Both the position numbers and the translations under genes were made by a program. From CAIVAT01 sp964525995 (GTDB taxonomy: Bacteria > Bacteroidota > Bacteroidia > Bacteroidales > FEN-979), in the NCBI GenBank assembly GCA_964525995.1, contig CAZGIM010000014.1:1-64000 (forward strand): a stretch of 64,000 bases of DNA, read 5' to 3'. The first letter of the stretch is position 1, and each line of letters begins with the position of its first letter. The notes beneath the pieces were generated by a model that ran no database searches, was not told the DNA's origin, and saw only the letters and a program-made list of their open reading frames with translations. This document shows positions 27,605 through 36,955 of the stretch, in pieces.

Positions 27605-28186
27605 TCACTTATTCTTATTTGCAAAATCCCGACCTGCCTTCAAGGCAGCGAGATTCAGGTCGACGACCTGATCGCCTTTCTTTCCGAAAATGTACCTGAT
27701 CGCGGCTTCGAGCTTCCCGTAGTCCATTCCTAAGAACGGTGAGGCAGCGCCTAAAATGACAATATTAGCAGCTTTGACCGATCCCGCCTCTTTCGCGGCC
27801 AAATCTGCATCCATGGCGATGTGATGCGGAATTTTACGGATCTCGGATAATATCTCTTCTGTATCGGGATAATTGGGAATATTTTTAAAAGGCTGGGTAT
27901 TGGTAATCAGCCATCCATCCTTTGATAGATAGGGCAGATATCTGAGCGATTCCATCGGCTCGATCGAGATGATCATGTCGGCCTGTCCAAACGGGATCAG
28001 ATCGGAGGCAATCTCATCGTGGGAGATGCGCAGGTTCGATATGACATCACCGCCCCGCTGGCTCATGCCATGCACTTCCGATTGTTTCAGATACATGCCT
28101 TCTTCCAGCGCTGCATACCCGATGATCGCCGCGATCGATATAATTCCCTGTCCACCGACCCCGGCTAAAATGATATCTTTTTTCAT
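27605..28186 (-). CDS. iorB: Indolepyruvate:ferredoxin oxidoreductase, beta subunit
   Basis: The 193-residue protein opens with the gamma-domain glycine motif DIILAGVGGQGIISIAA found in 2-oxoacid:ferredoxin oxidoreductases and contains SEVHGMSQRGGDVISNLRIS. With IorA it decarboxylates indolepyruvate and other aryl pyruvates to aryl-acetyl-CoA, passing electrons to ferredoxin in anaerobic aromatic amino acid use. It follows iorA by 12 bases. Confidence 0.92.
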   Translation of the reverse strand: MKKDIILAGVGGQGIISIAAIIGYAALEEGMYLKQSEVHGMSQRGGDVISNLRISHDEIASDLIPFGQADMIISIEPMESLRYLPYLSKDGWLITNTQPFKNIPNYPDTEEILSEIRKIPHHIAMDADLAAKEAGSVKAANIVILGAASPFLGMDYGKLEAAIRYIFGKKGDQVVDLNLAALKAGRDFANKNK

Positions 28187-28198
28187 CTTTACTGATTT

Positions 28199-29806
28199 TT
28201 ACTTGTTCCTGAATTTTTCCCGCATCCGTTTATCAATCGAAACAACGCATTCGCGCCGCGGTATGACAACCGATACACCCTGGTAGGCAAGCTCTTCTTT
28301 CAGGATATGTACATTTTCTTCATGATACTTCTTCAACGGTTTCAAAACCCTGATGTGCGATTCTTCAACCCCTAATCCTTTGCAAATCTCTTCCAGTCGT
28401 CCGTTTGCAGGTGATTTTTGTCCTCCTGTCATGGCTGTGGTCCCGTTATCCAGGATCAATACCGTTATCGGTGAGTGATCATTTACGGCATCGAGAAGTC
28501 CGGTCATACCCGAATGGGTAAAGGTGGAATCGCCGATTACGGCAACGGCAGGGACCATCCCGGCATCGGCTGCCCCTTTAGCCATTGTGATGGATGCGCC
28601 CATATCGACACAGGAATTGATGGCTTCGTATGGTTTCAGGGCGCCCAGCGTGTAACACCCGATATCGGAAAACACCCTTCCCTTGGGGAGATTCGACAAG
28701 GCCTCATTCAATCCGTAATAGGAATCGATATGCGGACAACCGCTGCACAGCGAAGGTGGCCGGCCTACGACCAGGTCAGGAACGGGAAGTCCAAAGGTAT
28801 CGGCTTTCCCCAGGGCGACAGCCACCAGGTTCGGATTCAGTTCTCCGTCGCGGGGAAGGGTACCGTCTAATCGGCCCTTTACCGTAATGCCCAGTCCTAA
28901 AAAACCTTTTATTAACTCTTCCACTACCGGGTACCCGTCCTCTAATACCAGGATCTCGCGGCATTCGGCCGCCATTTTGGCGACCTGGGTGTGCGGAAGC
29001 GGATACTGTCCGATTTTCAGGACCGGATGGTTGATTTTCCGGCCGGGAAAATTTTCCATCAGGTAATTGTAGGCGATACCGCAAACAATAATCCCTAATG
29101 ATTTATCGGGGCCGTCGGTATATGTGTTGAATTTGGAGGTCTCCGATTCACGGGTGAAATCCTTCTGCATAGCGAGCAGGTTACGGTACCGTCTTTTTGC
29201 AATAACAGGAAGGAGTACGAATTGTCGCAGGTCGGCAGGCATCTTCAGGTCATTCTGTTTGCGAATATCGGGCCGGCAAGCCACGCCCGACCTGGAATGA
29301 GCCATCCTGGTGGTGATTCTGAGCATCACCGGAACAGTATATTTTTCAGAAAAATCAAAACCATAGTGAACCATATCATAGGCCTCCTGCTGGTTACAGG
29401 GCTCCAGCATCGGTATCAGGGCGAATTTAGCAAGGGCACGCGAATCCTGCTCATTTTGCGATGAATGCATCGACGGATCATCAGCCGAAACCACAATGAT
29501 CCCGCCATTGGCCCCTGTGATCGCCGAATTGATAAACGGATCGGCTGCCACGTTCAAACCCACATGCTTCATGCAAACCATGGTTCGTTTTCCCGCATAT
29601 GACATTCCCAGTGCGGCTTCCATGGCCGTTTTTTCGTTGGCCGACCAGGTTGAATGAATATTATGTTCCCTGGCGTACCGGGAATTCTGAACAAATTCGG
29701 TAATCTCAGTTGATGGGGTTCCGGGATAGGCATATATCCCCGACAAACCGGCATCAAGAGCGCCCTGCGCAATGGCCTCATCTCCTAATAACAGTGTCTT
29801 TTGCAT
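28199..29806 (-). CDS. iorA: Indolepyruvate:ferredoxin oxidoreductase, alpha subunit, without the C-terminal ferredoxin domain
   Basis: The 535-residue catalytic subunit has an N-terminal pyrimidine-binding domain (GALDAGLSGIYAYPGTPSTE), CSGCPHIDSYYGL, and a thiamine diphosphate-binding C-terminal domain (GDSTFTHSGMTGLLDAVND, then NGTTAMTGGQ). Archaeal IorA ends with two [4Fe-4S] motifs; this protein stops at RRECVVSIDKRMREKF with no cysteine cluster, as I believe is usual in Bacteroidota. Electron transfer must therefore rely on an external ferredoxin. It is the first gene of iorAB and has a -7 box 26 bases upstream. Confidence 0.92.
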   Translation of the reverse strand: MQKTLLLGDEAIAQGALDAGLSGIYAYPGTPSTEITEFVQNSRYAREHNIHSTWSANEKTAMEAALGMSYAGKRTMVCMKHVGLNVAADPFINSAITGANGGIIVVSADDPSMHSSQNEQDSRALAKFALIPMLEPCNQQEAYDMVHYGFDFSEKYTVPVMLRITTRMAHSRSGVACRPDIRKQNDLKMPADLRQFVLLPVIAKRRYRNLLAMQKDFTRESETSKFNTYTDGPDKSLGIIVCGIAYNYLMENFPGRKINHPVLKIGQYPLPHTQVAKMAAECREILVLEDGYPVVEELIKGFLGLGITVKGRLDGTLPRDGELNPNLVAVALGKADTFGLPVPDLVVGRPPSLCSGCPHIDSYYGLNEALSNLPKGRVFSDIGCYTLGALKPYEAINSCVDMGASITMAKGAADAGMVPAVAVIGDSTFTHSGMTGLLDAVNDHSPITVLILDNGTTAMTGGQKSPANGRLEEICKGLGVEESHIRVLKPLKKYHEENVHILKEELAYQGVSVVIPRRECVVSIDKRMREKFRNK

Positions 29807-29831
29807 AGATTAAAGGGTAAATGGATTTTTA

Positions 29832-29839
29832 CAAAAGTA
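29832..29839 (-). promoter_or_regulatory. -7 box (TACTTTTG) for iorAB
   Basis: Perfect TAnnTTTG on the minus strand, 26 bases before the iorA start. It is divergent from the TonB-receptor promoter box 68 bases away, so the 141-base gap is a double promoter region. Confidence 0.55.
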
Positions 29840-29906
29840 AGAATTATTTCTAATCAGGGATTTTTCACAAGAAACGAAAATGCTTTTTTTACTTAATGAT
29901 TTTCAC

Positions 29907-29914
29907 TACTTTTG
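29907..29914 (+). promoter_or_regulatory. -7 box (TACTTTTG) for the TonB-receptor gene
   Basis: Perfect TAnnTTTG on the plus strand, 33 bases before the chosen ATG at 29948. The upstream in-frame TTG at 29912 lies inside this box and so cannot be the start codon. Confidence 0.6.
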
Positions 29915-29947
29915 TCCGTTAATTCCGTCACTTCGAACCTGCCATCT

Positions 29948-32263
29948 ATGAAGAAATCCGAAAGACTACTGTTCGTACTGCTCATGCTCCTTTTGACCAC
30001 ATTTTCAAGTACCCATGCGCTTGCACAATTCGGATCCTTAAAGGGATTTGTTTATGAAAAAGAGACCGGTGAACCCGTTCTGTTTACGAACGTTTATTTC
30101 TATAAAACCTCGATTGGCGCTCCGACCGACGCAAATGGCTATTTTGCCATCACGAGAATTCCGCCCGGCGACTATACGCTCATGGTTACCTATATCGGAT
30201 TTGATACCCTGATGATGCCGGTAACCATCAAAGCCGGCGAACTCCAGTCAAAAAAACTCTACCTCACCAAATCGACGGTTCAACTCGATGAAATCAGCGT
30301 TTCGGCTGCCCGCCAGGATAAGGTCAGGGAGACACAAACCAGCATCATCAAGATAACCCCCAAAGAGATCCAATCGATCCCGACCATCGGAGGTCAACCC
30401 GATTTAGCGCAGTATCTGCAGATCCTCCCGGGGGTGGTCTTTTCGGGCGACCAGGGCGGACAGCTTTACATACGCGGCGGCCCCCCTATCCAGAACAAGG
30501 TGCTTTACGACGGCATGATTGTTTATAATCCGTTCCACTCGATCGGTCTGTTCTCGGTTTTTGATGTCGATATCCTTAAAAATGTCGAAGTCTATACCGG
30601 CGGCTTCGGGGCAGAGTACGGAGGCAGGATTTCATCGGTTATGGATGTAACCACCCGCGACGGAAATAAAAACCGAATTGCCGGTAAATTTGATATCAGC
30701 ACCTTCGGAGCCAAGGCTCTTCTGGAAGGACCGATTTACAAACCCAAAAATGAACACGAGGCCAGTGCAACGTTTCTCCTCTCCGTCAAGAACTCCTATC
30801 TGGAACAATCGAGTAAGATATTTTATAAATATATCGATGAAAACGGGCTGCCTTACAATTACCTGGATTTCTACGGCAAGATTGCTGTGAATACGCCCAA
30901 CGGCAGTAAAATCAATGTCTTTGGATTTGATTTTTCCGATAAGGTACACTACAAAGTCCTGCAGGATTACAACTGGAACTCATTCGGGGGTGGTTTCGAT
31001 TTCATTGCCATCCCGGCAAAAAGCTCCGTACTGATCGAGGGTAACTTCGCTTATTCGAAATACAAAGTCGAGCTTCAGGAGACTAATAAATCAGCCAGAT
31101 CAAGCTCCATTGCAGGATTTAACGGGGGTTTCAACTTCACCTATTTTTTCGGTCGCGATGCGTTGAAATATGGCATCGAACTGTCGCAATATAATACGGT
31201 ATTTGACTTTTTTAACGCCGTAAACCGAAAGATCGACTACTCCCAGAATTCGACCGAAGCCTCTGTTTTCTTGAAATACAAATGGATGCCGGGAAAATTT
31301 ATTATCGAACCGGGATTGAGGGCGCAGTATTATGCATCGCTCTCCAACCTGTCGATTGAACCCCGGTTAGCCGTGAAGTACAATGTACTCCCCAATTTCA
31401 GACTGAAAATGGCTGCGGGCATGTACTCGCAAAACCTTATCAGCACAACCTATGATAAGGATGTCGTGAACCTTTTCTACGGATACATCACCAGTCCGAT
31501 GAACCTCCCCACCGAATTCATGGGTAAATCGGTAACCAACCGGCTACAGCGCTCAAGTCAGGTTGTTTTTGGCTTTGAGTGGGATATTCTGAAAAACCTG
31601 TCCGTCAATATCGAAGGATATTACAAATATTATCCCCAACTCACCAGTCTGAACCGGAACAAGCTCTATGATGACACCGAGGCTAACTCAAACATTGCCG
31701 ACTACTACAAAAAAGATTTCGTTCTCGAAACCGGCGACGCTGAAGGGGTCGATGTTTCGATTAAGTACGACTGGAAAAAAATCCACCTTTGGGTTACTTA
31801 TTCCCTTGGATACATCCACCGCAACGACGGGGTTACGGATTACGTTCCCCCTTACGACCGCCGGCACAATCTGAATCTGGTCGGAACCTTCTTTTTCGGG
31901 AAGAAGTCCGACTGGGAGTTTGACGTCCGTTATAACTATGGTTCCGGATTCCCGTTTACCCAAACGCAGGGATTTTATGAGTTAATCAATTTCCAGAACA
32001 TGGGAACCAACTACACGACCGAAAACGGTTCGTTGGGAATCCTTTACGGCGATTACGATCAGGGACGGCTGCCCTATTACAGCCGTTTAGACCTGAATCT
32101 GAAAAAAATCTTTTTCCTTGGAAAGACCACGAAATTTGAAATCAGTCTGAGTGTGACCAATGCCCTTAACCAGCAGAATATCTTCTATTTCGACCGTGTA
32201 TCCTATACCCGGGTCGATCAGATGCCATTAATGCCCAGTCTCGGATTGAGTTTCAGTTTCTAA
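29948..32263 (+). CDS. TonB-dependent outer membrane receptor with carboxypeptidase-regulatory domain
   Basis: The 771-residue protein has a signal peptide (cleavage after ALAQ near residue 27), a CarboxypepD_reg-like domain (GSLKGFVYEKETGEPVLFT onward), a TonB plug (YLQILPGVVFSGDQGGQLYI, then GGFGAEYGGRISSV) and a beta-barrel ending LGLSFSF. It is shorter than SusC and lacks a SusD partner, so it is probably a receptor for a siderophore, cofactor or other small ligand. deoC follows after nine bases and may be co-transcribed. The substrate is unknown. Confidence 0.9.
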   Translation: MKKSERLLFVLLMLLLTTFSSTHALAQFGSLKGFVYEKETGEPVLFTNVYFYKTSIGAPTDANGYFAITRIPPGDYTLMVTYIGFDTLMMPVTIKAGELQSKKLYLTKSTVQLDEISVSAARQDKVRETQTSIIKITPKEIQSIPTIGGQPDLAQYLQILPGVVFSGDQGGQLYIRGGPPIQNKVLYDGMIVYNPFHSIGLFSVFDVDILKNVEVYTGGFGAEYGGRISSVMDVTTRDGNKNRIAGKFDISTFGAKALLEGPIYKPKNEHEASATFLLSVKNSYLEQSSKIFYKYIDENGLPYNYLDFYGKIAVNTPNGSKINVFGFDFSDKVHYKVLQDYNWNSFGGGFDFIAIPAKSSVLIEGNFAYSKYKVELQETNKSARSSSIAGFNGGFNFTYFFGRDALKYGIELSQYNTVFDFFNAVNRKIDYSQNSTEASVFLKYKWMPGKFIIEPGLRAQYYASLSNLSIEPRLAVKYNVLPNFRLKMAAGMYSQNLISTTYDKDVVNLFYGYITSPMNLPTEFMGKSVTNRLQRSSQVVFGFEWDILKNLSVNIEGYYKYYPQLTSLNRNKLYDDTEANSNIADYYKKDFVLETGDAEGVDVSIKYDWKKIHLWVTYSLGYIHRNDGVTDYVPPYDRRHNLNLVGTFFFGKKSDWEFDVRYNYGSGFPFTQTQGFYELINFQNMGTNYTTENGSLGILYGDYDQGRLPYYSRLDLNLKKIFFLGKTTKFEISLSVTNALNQQNIFYFDRVSYTRVDQMPLMPSLGLSFSF

Positions 32264-32272
32264 TACCGGGAT

Positions 32273-33115
32273 ATGTATGAGTTTCCTTTAACCAGTGAAA
32301 TCAACCTGCAGTCTGTCGGGGAGAACCTTGAATATATCAGAAAGAAAATCCCTTCTTTGGCGCAGTGCAGGAATGAGTTACACAATATTTTATCCTTTCT
32401 CGATCTCACCTCGCTCGATGGAACTGACCATCCCGAAAAGATCAGGCTTTTCTGCCGGAAGGCGTTAGCCTTCAAAGATCACGGGGTACCCCTCCCGGCG
32501 GCAGTTTGTGTATATCCACCTTTCATCGGTACCGCCCGTCGCGAACTGGATGGAACCGGCATCAGGGTTGCCACGACGGCTGCCGCTTTCCCATCGGGTC
32601 AGTTACCAATTGCACTGAAGTTGAACGAAATCAGATTTGCTGTTGAAGAGGGAGCTGATGAAATCGATGTGGTGATTTCAAGAGGTACTTTCCTGGAGGG
32701 CAATTTCCAGGTGATCCTCGATGAACTGGGCGCTATGCGGGAGGCTACCGGCACCCGGACACTGAAGATCATATTAGAGACCGGAGAGCTCGGAACCTTT
32801 GAGAACATTGCCCGGGCCAGTGAATTAGCCATCCGGTCGGGTGCAGATTTTATCAAAACCAGCACCGGAAAATCGACTCCGGCGGCGACCCCCGAGGCGG
32901 TCTATGTTATGATGCAGATGATTTGCCATCATCATCAGAAAACCGGCATCAGGATCGGTATCAAACCGGCCGGTGGAATTGCCGACCCTGAATCGGCGCT
33001 TATGTACTACTATATTGTGAAGGAAACTGCCGGTGAATCCTGGCTTTCACCGACGCTGTTCAGGATCGGGGCCAGCCGTCTGGCCAATCAGATAACCGGG
33101 ATTTTGTTAAAATGA
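32273..33115 (+). CDS. deoC: Deoxyribose-phosphate aldolase
   Basis: The 280-residue class I aldolase converts 2-deoxyribose-5-phosphate to acetaldehyde and glyceraldehyde-3-phosphate in nucleoside breakdown. Key parts are LDLTSLDGTD, AVCVYPPFIGTARREL, EIDVVISRGTFL, the Schiff-base lysine K195 in FIKTSTGKS, and the second lysine in GIKPAGGIAD. It begins nine bases after the TonB-receptor stop, so the two are probably in one operon, though no functional link is obvious. Confidence 0.93.
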   Translation: MYEFPLTSEINLQSVGENLEYIRKKIPSLAQCRNELHNILSFLDLTSLDGTDHPEKIRLFCRKALAFKDHGVPLPAAVCVYPPFIGTARRELDGTGIRVATTAAAFPSGQLPIALKLNEIRFAVEEGADEIDVVISRGTFLEGNFQVILDELGAMREATGTRTLKIILETGELGTFENIARASELAIRSGADFIKTSTGKSTPAATPEAVYVMMQMICHHHQKTGIRIGIKPAGGIADPESALMYYYIVKETAGESWLSPTLFRIGASRLANQITGILLK

Positions 33116-33153
33116 TCCATTTCGAAGTTCTTAACCTTTAAAACTCACAGAAC

Positions 33154-33564
33154 ATGAAAAAGAGCATGCGTATCATTGCCCTCCTGTTTTTGGGTTTATT
33201 AGCTTCAGGCGGGTGTACTGAGAAGGCCGATCCCGTTAATCCCGACTCCCCTCGCGATGCTTTCATCGGGAGCTGGAGCGTTTCGGAAACATGGACCAAG
33301 CTCTCTTATGAAGTGCAGATTTCGGCCGATCCCAACTCTTCCGACGGTGTATTCATCAGCAACTTTGGGAACCTTGGGAGCGGATCCCCACCGGCAGGCG
33401 CTTCCATATCGGGCTCCAGTATTACCCTCGATGCCGACCAGGTCATCGCTGGCTTTACCATCAATGGTTCCGGATATCTGAGCAGTTCGAAGATCAACTG
33501 GAATTATACGATGAACGACGGCGCCACGCTGATCCAGGCCATTGCAGTTTATACCAAACAATAA
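33154..33564 (+). CDS. Small hypothetical lipoprotein
   Basis: The 136-residue protein has a lipoprotein signal ending LASGGC (Cys21) and a small beta-rich domain with FIGSWSVSETWTKLSYEVQI and a C-terminal NYTMNDGATLIQAIAVY. Lipoproteins with an 'xxGxWxV' opening like this are common in Bacteroidota, fold as small lipocalin-like barrels, and have no known role. It ends three bases from the convergent DUF4296 gene. Confidence 0.75.
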   Translation: MKKSMRIIALLFLGLLASGGCTEKADPVNPDSPRDAFIGSWSVSETWTKLSYEVQISADPNSSDGVFISNFGNLGSGSPPAGASISGSSITLDADQVIAGFTINGSGYLSSSKINWNYTMNDGATLIQAIAVYTKQ

Positions 33565-33567
33565 TCC

Positions 33568-33942
33568 CTATCGCTTCATCCGGCCCTGCCGTTCTTCCAG
33601 AATACGGATCACTTCATCGTACATTTTCGCAAACAGTTCCGGATTTTGCCTGTAATAGGCCAGGCTTTGATCATACCGGTTGCGTGTAATGTGGTACTTC
33701 TCAAAGATTTTTCTGTAGTAAAAATCCGAATGGTCGGCCTGTTGTACATCCTCGTTACGTTCGAGGACTAGGGCTGCTTCCACGACGTGAACATCGGACA
33801 GGATCAGCGCCATTTTCGTGGGTTCGATCACCGAGTCGGTGATCACTACCTGTGCAGGAGCAGATTTATCGCCGTGTCCGGAGCAGGACCAGAGCGCAGA
33901 GATAAAGACAACGGAACTGAAAAAGTAAAACAGACGGATCAT
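33568..33942 (-). CDS. DUF4296-domain lipoprotein
   Basis: The 124-residue protein has a lipoprotein signal ending SALWSC (Cys20) and the DUF4296 helical domain (PTKMALILSDVHVVEAAL followed by IFEKYHITRNRYDQSLAYY). The family occurs in Bacteroidota and its role is unknown. It overlaps the end of the OmpH-like gene by four bases, so the two are coupled and may act together in the periplasm. Confidence 0.85.
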   Translation of the reverse strand: MIRLFYFFSSVVFISALWSCSGHGDKSAPAQVVITDSVIEPTKMALILSDVHVVEAALVLERNEDVQQADHSDFYYRKIFEKYHITRNRYDQSLAYYRQNPELFAKMYDEVIRILEERQGRMKR

Positions 33943-34619
33943 TTCTTTCGCTGCTGATACTCTTTGTTCAGCGCATCAAGTACGGAGGCTGTAATATCGA
34001 GCGTGTCGTTTGAAACAAGGATCTCGCCGCCAGTCTTGAATCCCATGATGTAATCAAACTGATATTCCCGGTTGAACCGCTTCAGAAAGGTGGTGACACT
34101 GTCGACCAGCTTGATATTCATATTCATCTCCTGTTCGGCCACTTGCTGGGTATATCGTTCCTTCTTTTGCATAAGGGCTTGTTGCTTCTGCATCAGCTGC
34201 TCATAGACCAGTTTAGCCTTCTCTTCGGAGATAGCGTTGGAATTTATCTGACGCTGAAAATCGTTGGCCTCTTTTTCAAGAGCGGTCTGTTCGTTCAGAA
34301 CTTCCGTCTGAAGCTTTTTTCCGGTGCTTTCCAGATCCCTGCGAAGGACCTTGATGTACTCATAGTTTGCATTCAGACTGTCGATGTTGACAAACACCAC
34401 CGAAAGGTTTTTCCCCGAGGGCTTTACCATCAATGCCGGTGATTCCTGCTTTCCCGACGATGGCGAGGTAAAATGGAGAAAGTATAGTACCGCTAACCCG
34501 ATCAGCAGGATAATTCCCAAAAGGGTATTGGCATTGAACACAAAGAATGAAGGTTTTTTTTCAAGAGGCTCTGGCGTTTGTTCAACCGGGGCGATCTGTT
34601 CGTTTAATTGTTCTTCCAT
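33939..34619 (-). CDS. OmpH/Skp-like protein with an uncleaved N-terminal membrane anchor
   Basis: The 226-residue product has a polar, acidic cytoplasmic N-terminus, one membrane helix (TLLGIILLIGLAVLYFL, about residues 33-49) and a periplasmic part matching the OmpH/Skp chaperone fold: a short strand LSVVFVNIDSLNANYEYIK, a long coiled coil to about residue 165, and FDYIMGFKTGGEILVSNDTLDIT. Usual Skp proteins are soluble with a cleaved signal peptide. The ATG at 34619 is chosen; an upstream TTG at 34640 lies within recQ. It follows recQ by 10 bases. Confidence 0.8.
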   Translation of the reverse strand: MEEQLNEQIAPVEQTPEPLEKKPSFFVFNANTLLGIILLIGLAVLYFLHFTSPSSGKQESPALMVKPSGKNLSVVFVNIDSLNANYEYIKVLRRDLESTGKKLQTEVLNEQTALEKEANDFQRQINSNAISEEKAKLVYEQLMQKQQALMQKKERYTQQVAEQEMNMNIKLVDSVTTFLKRFNREYQFDYIMGFKTGGEILVSNDTLDITASVLDALNKEYQQRKK

Positions 34620-34629
34620 GATCTGATTG

Positions 34630-36831
34630 TTAATTTCCAAGTTCCGACATAAATTTAATTCGCATCAGTCTGATCTCTTCCTCGGTAAACTCGTCTTCAC
34701 CCAGCTCTTTAAGCGCCTCTTCGATGGAATCGGATTCGGCCCGCCGGAAATATTCAAAGATCTCCTCCTGATGGTAGGGATCCACAAATTCATCAAGGTA
34801 ATAGTTGATATCGATCTTCGTTCCGCTGCCCACGATGCTTTCGATCTCACCGATCAGCTCTTCAAAGCTCAGGTTTTTTGCCAGGGCAATATCATCCAGA
34901 GCCACCTTTCTGTCGATGCTCTGAATGATAAACACCTTGATCCCCGATTTATTGATAACCGATTTGACTACCATATCCATCGGGCGGATGATTTCATTCT
35001 CCTCGACATATTCCTTGATGAGCGACAGGAAAGGCTTTCCATACTTCATCGCCTTACCCGATCCCACTCCGGTGATCTGCTTCAGTTCATCGACGGTAAC
35101 CGGGTATTGGATGGCCATATCTTCGAGTGAGGGATCCTGGAAAATCACAAAAGGGGGCAGTTTTTCCTTACGGGCGATCTCCTTACGCAGGTCTTTTAGC
35201 AGCGCAAAGAGGGTCTTATCGGCAGTGCTGCTCTTGGAACCAAGGGCTTCAAACAGTTCCTCCTCCTCAGGATTTTCGAAATCGTGGTCATCAACCAGCA
35301 TGACCGAGTAAGGATTCTTGAGGAACTGCATCCCTTCGGGGCTGACCTTTAGCAACCCGTAATTCTCGATATCCTTGGTAAGGAGCCGTTCGATCAGGGT
35401 TTGCCTGATCACGGCGTTCCAAAACTTCTCGTCACGGTCGCCACCTTTGCCAAAGACTTCGAGTTTGTTGTGTTTGTATGATTTAATGGTCGCGGCGGTC
35501 TTTCCGAGGATGATATTAATGATGTGTTTGTTCTTGAATTGCTGTTTAACTGCAAGAACCGTCTGGAGCACCAGCTGGACATATTGCTTGCCTTCAAATT
35601 TCTTCTTGGGATGCATGCAGTTATCACAATTCTGGCAATTATCCTCCGCGTATATCTCCCCGAAATAGTGAAGCAGTTGTTTTCGGCGGCACACCGATGA
35701 CTCGGAGTAGGAAACAGTCTCCATGAGCAATTGCTTCGCAATTTCCTGTTCTGCGACCGCTTTACCTTTCAGGAATTTTTCCAGTTTCTGGATATCGTCG
35801 TAACTGTAGAATGCAATGCAGTTACCTTCACCGTCATCCCGGCCGGCCCTGCCCGTTTCCTGATAATATCCTTCGAGGCTCTTGGGCATGTCGTAATGGA
35901 TCACGAATCTGACATCGGGTTTATCGATGCCCATACCGAATGCGATGGTGGCAACGATCACATCAACCTCCTCCATGAGGAATTTATCCTGATTCTGACG
36001 TCGTGTGGCGGCATCCAGCCCGGCATGATAAGGTAACGCCTTGATACCGTTAACCACAAAGCTTTCGGCAAGTTCCTCCACCTTTTTCCGGCTCAGGCAA
36101 TAAACGATACCCGATTTCCCTGCCTGGCCTTTGATATACTTGATGATATCCTTGGTGACATTTTTCGTTTTCGCTCTTACTTCATAGTAAAGGTTCGGCC
36201 GGTTGAATGAGGAGAGGAACACCGAGGCATCCATCATGTTGAGATTCTTCTGGATATCCTGTTGTACCTTGGGGGTGGCCGTTGCCGTCAGCGCAATTAC
36301 CGGGACTTTTTGTCCAATGGCATCGATGATCGGGCGTAATCTGCGATACTCAGGCCTGAAATCGTGGCCCCACTCCGATATACAATGCGCCTCATCGATG
36401 GCATAGAAGGAAATTTTTATATTCTGGAGGAATTCGATGTTTTCTTCCTTGGTGATGGTTTCAGGCGCTACATACAACAACTTGGTTTTTCCGTCGGTAA
36501 TATCCTGTTTGACCTGGGTTATCTCCTGTTTGGTCAGCGAGGAATTCATAAAATGGGCGATATTGGTCTCTGTTCCAAACGACCTGATCGAGTCAACCTG
36601 GTTTTTCATCAGGGCTATCAGGGGCGACACAATGATAGCGGTCCCTGGTTTTATGAGCGCCGGCAATTGGTAACACAGAGATTTTCCTCCGCCGGTGGGC
36701 ATGATCACAAAGGTATCGTTGTTGGCCAGGACACTTTTTATGATGGTCTCCTGGTTGCCTTTAAAACTATCGTATCCGAAAACTTTTTTTAATATATCGT
36801 ACAGTGCCCGCTCTTCCTTACTTACTGCCAT
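34630..36831 (-). CDS. recQ: ATP-dependent DNA helicase RecQ
   Basis: The 733-residue protein is a 3'-5' DNA helicase of recombination repair. It has motif I MPTGGGKSLCYQ, the DEAH box in AIDEAHCISEWGHDF, motif VI QETGRAGRD, the zinc-binding cysteines (CRRKQLLHYF, then CQNCDNC), a winged-helix region and an HRDC domain (VTVDELKQITGVGSGKAMKYG). The C-terminus adds an acidic helix-turn-helix-like extension of about 100 residues, common in Bacteroidota RecQ. It heads an operon with the OmpH-like and DUF4296 genes. Confidence 0.95.
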   Translation of the reverse strand: MAVSKEERALYDILKKVFGYDSFKGNQETIIKSVLANNDTFVIMPTGGGKSLCYQLPALIKPGTAIIVSPLIALMKNQVDSIRSFGTETNIAHFMNSSLTKQEITQVKQDITDGKTKLLYVAPETITKEENIEFLQNIKISFYAIDEAHCISEWGHDFRPEYRRLRPIIDAIGQKVPVIALTATATPKVQQDIQKNLNMMDASVFLSSFNRPNLYYEVRAKTKNVTKDIIKYIKGQAGKSGIVYCLSRKKVEELAESFVVNGIKALPYHAGLDAATRRQNQDKFLMEEVDVIVATIAFGMGIDKPDVRFVIHYDMPKSLEGYYQETGRAGRDDGEGNCIAFYSYDDIQKLEKFLKGKAVAEQEIAKQLLMETVSYSESSVCRRKQLLHYFGEIYAEDNCQNCDNCMHPKKKFEGKQYVQLVLQTVLAVKQQFKNKHIINIILGKTAATIKSYKHNKLEVFGKGGDRDEKFWNAVIRQTLIERLLTKDIENYGLLKVSPEGMQFLKNPYSVMLVDDHDFENPEEEELFEALGSKSSTADKTLFALLKDLRKEIARKEKLPPFVIFQDPSLEDMAIQYPVTVDELKQITGVGSGKAMKYGKPFLSLIKEYVEENEIIRPMDMVVKSVINKSGIKVFIIQSIDRKVALDDIALAKNLSFEELIGEIESIVGSGTKIDINYYLDEFVDPYHQEEIFEYFRRAESDSIEEALKELGEDEFTEEEIRLMRIKFMSELGN

Positions 36832-36854
36832 TATCTGACTTTGAATAAATTTAC

Positions 36855-36862
36855 TATTTTTG
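36855..36862 (+). promoter_or_regulatory. -7 box (TATTTTTG) for kdsD
   Basis: Perfect TAnnTTTG 93 bases before the kdsD start, in the divergent gap with recQ. It implies a leader of about 85 nt, which is AT-rich and shows no strong structure. Confidence 0.5.
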
Positions 36863-36955
36863 TTGAGTTTGACTGGTCCATAAAACCGACCTCATATATA
36901 CAAATATAAAGACAAAACATCAGGAATAAACAAATTTTATTAAAAAAATTGTGTT

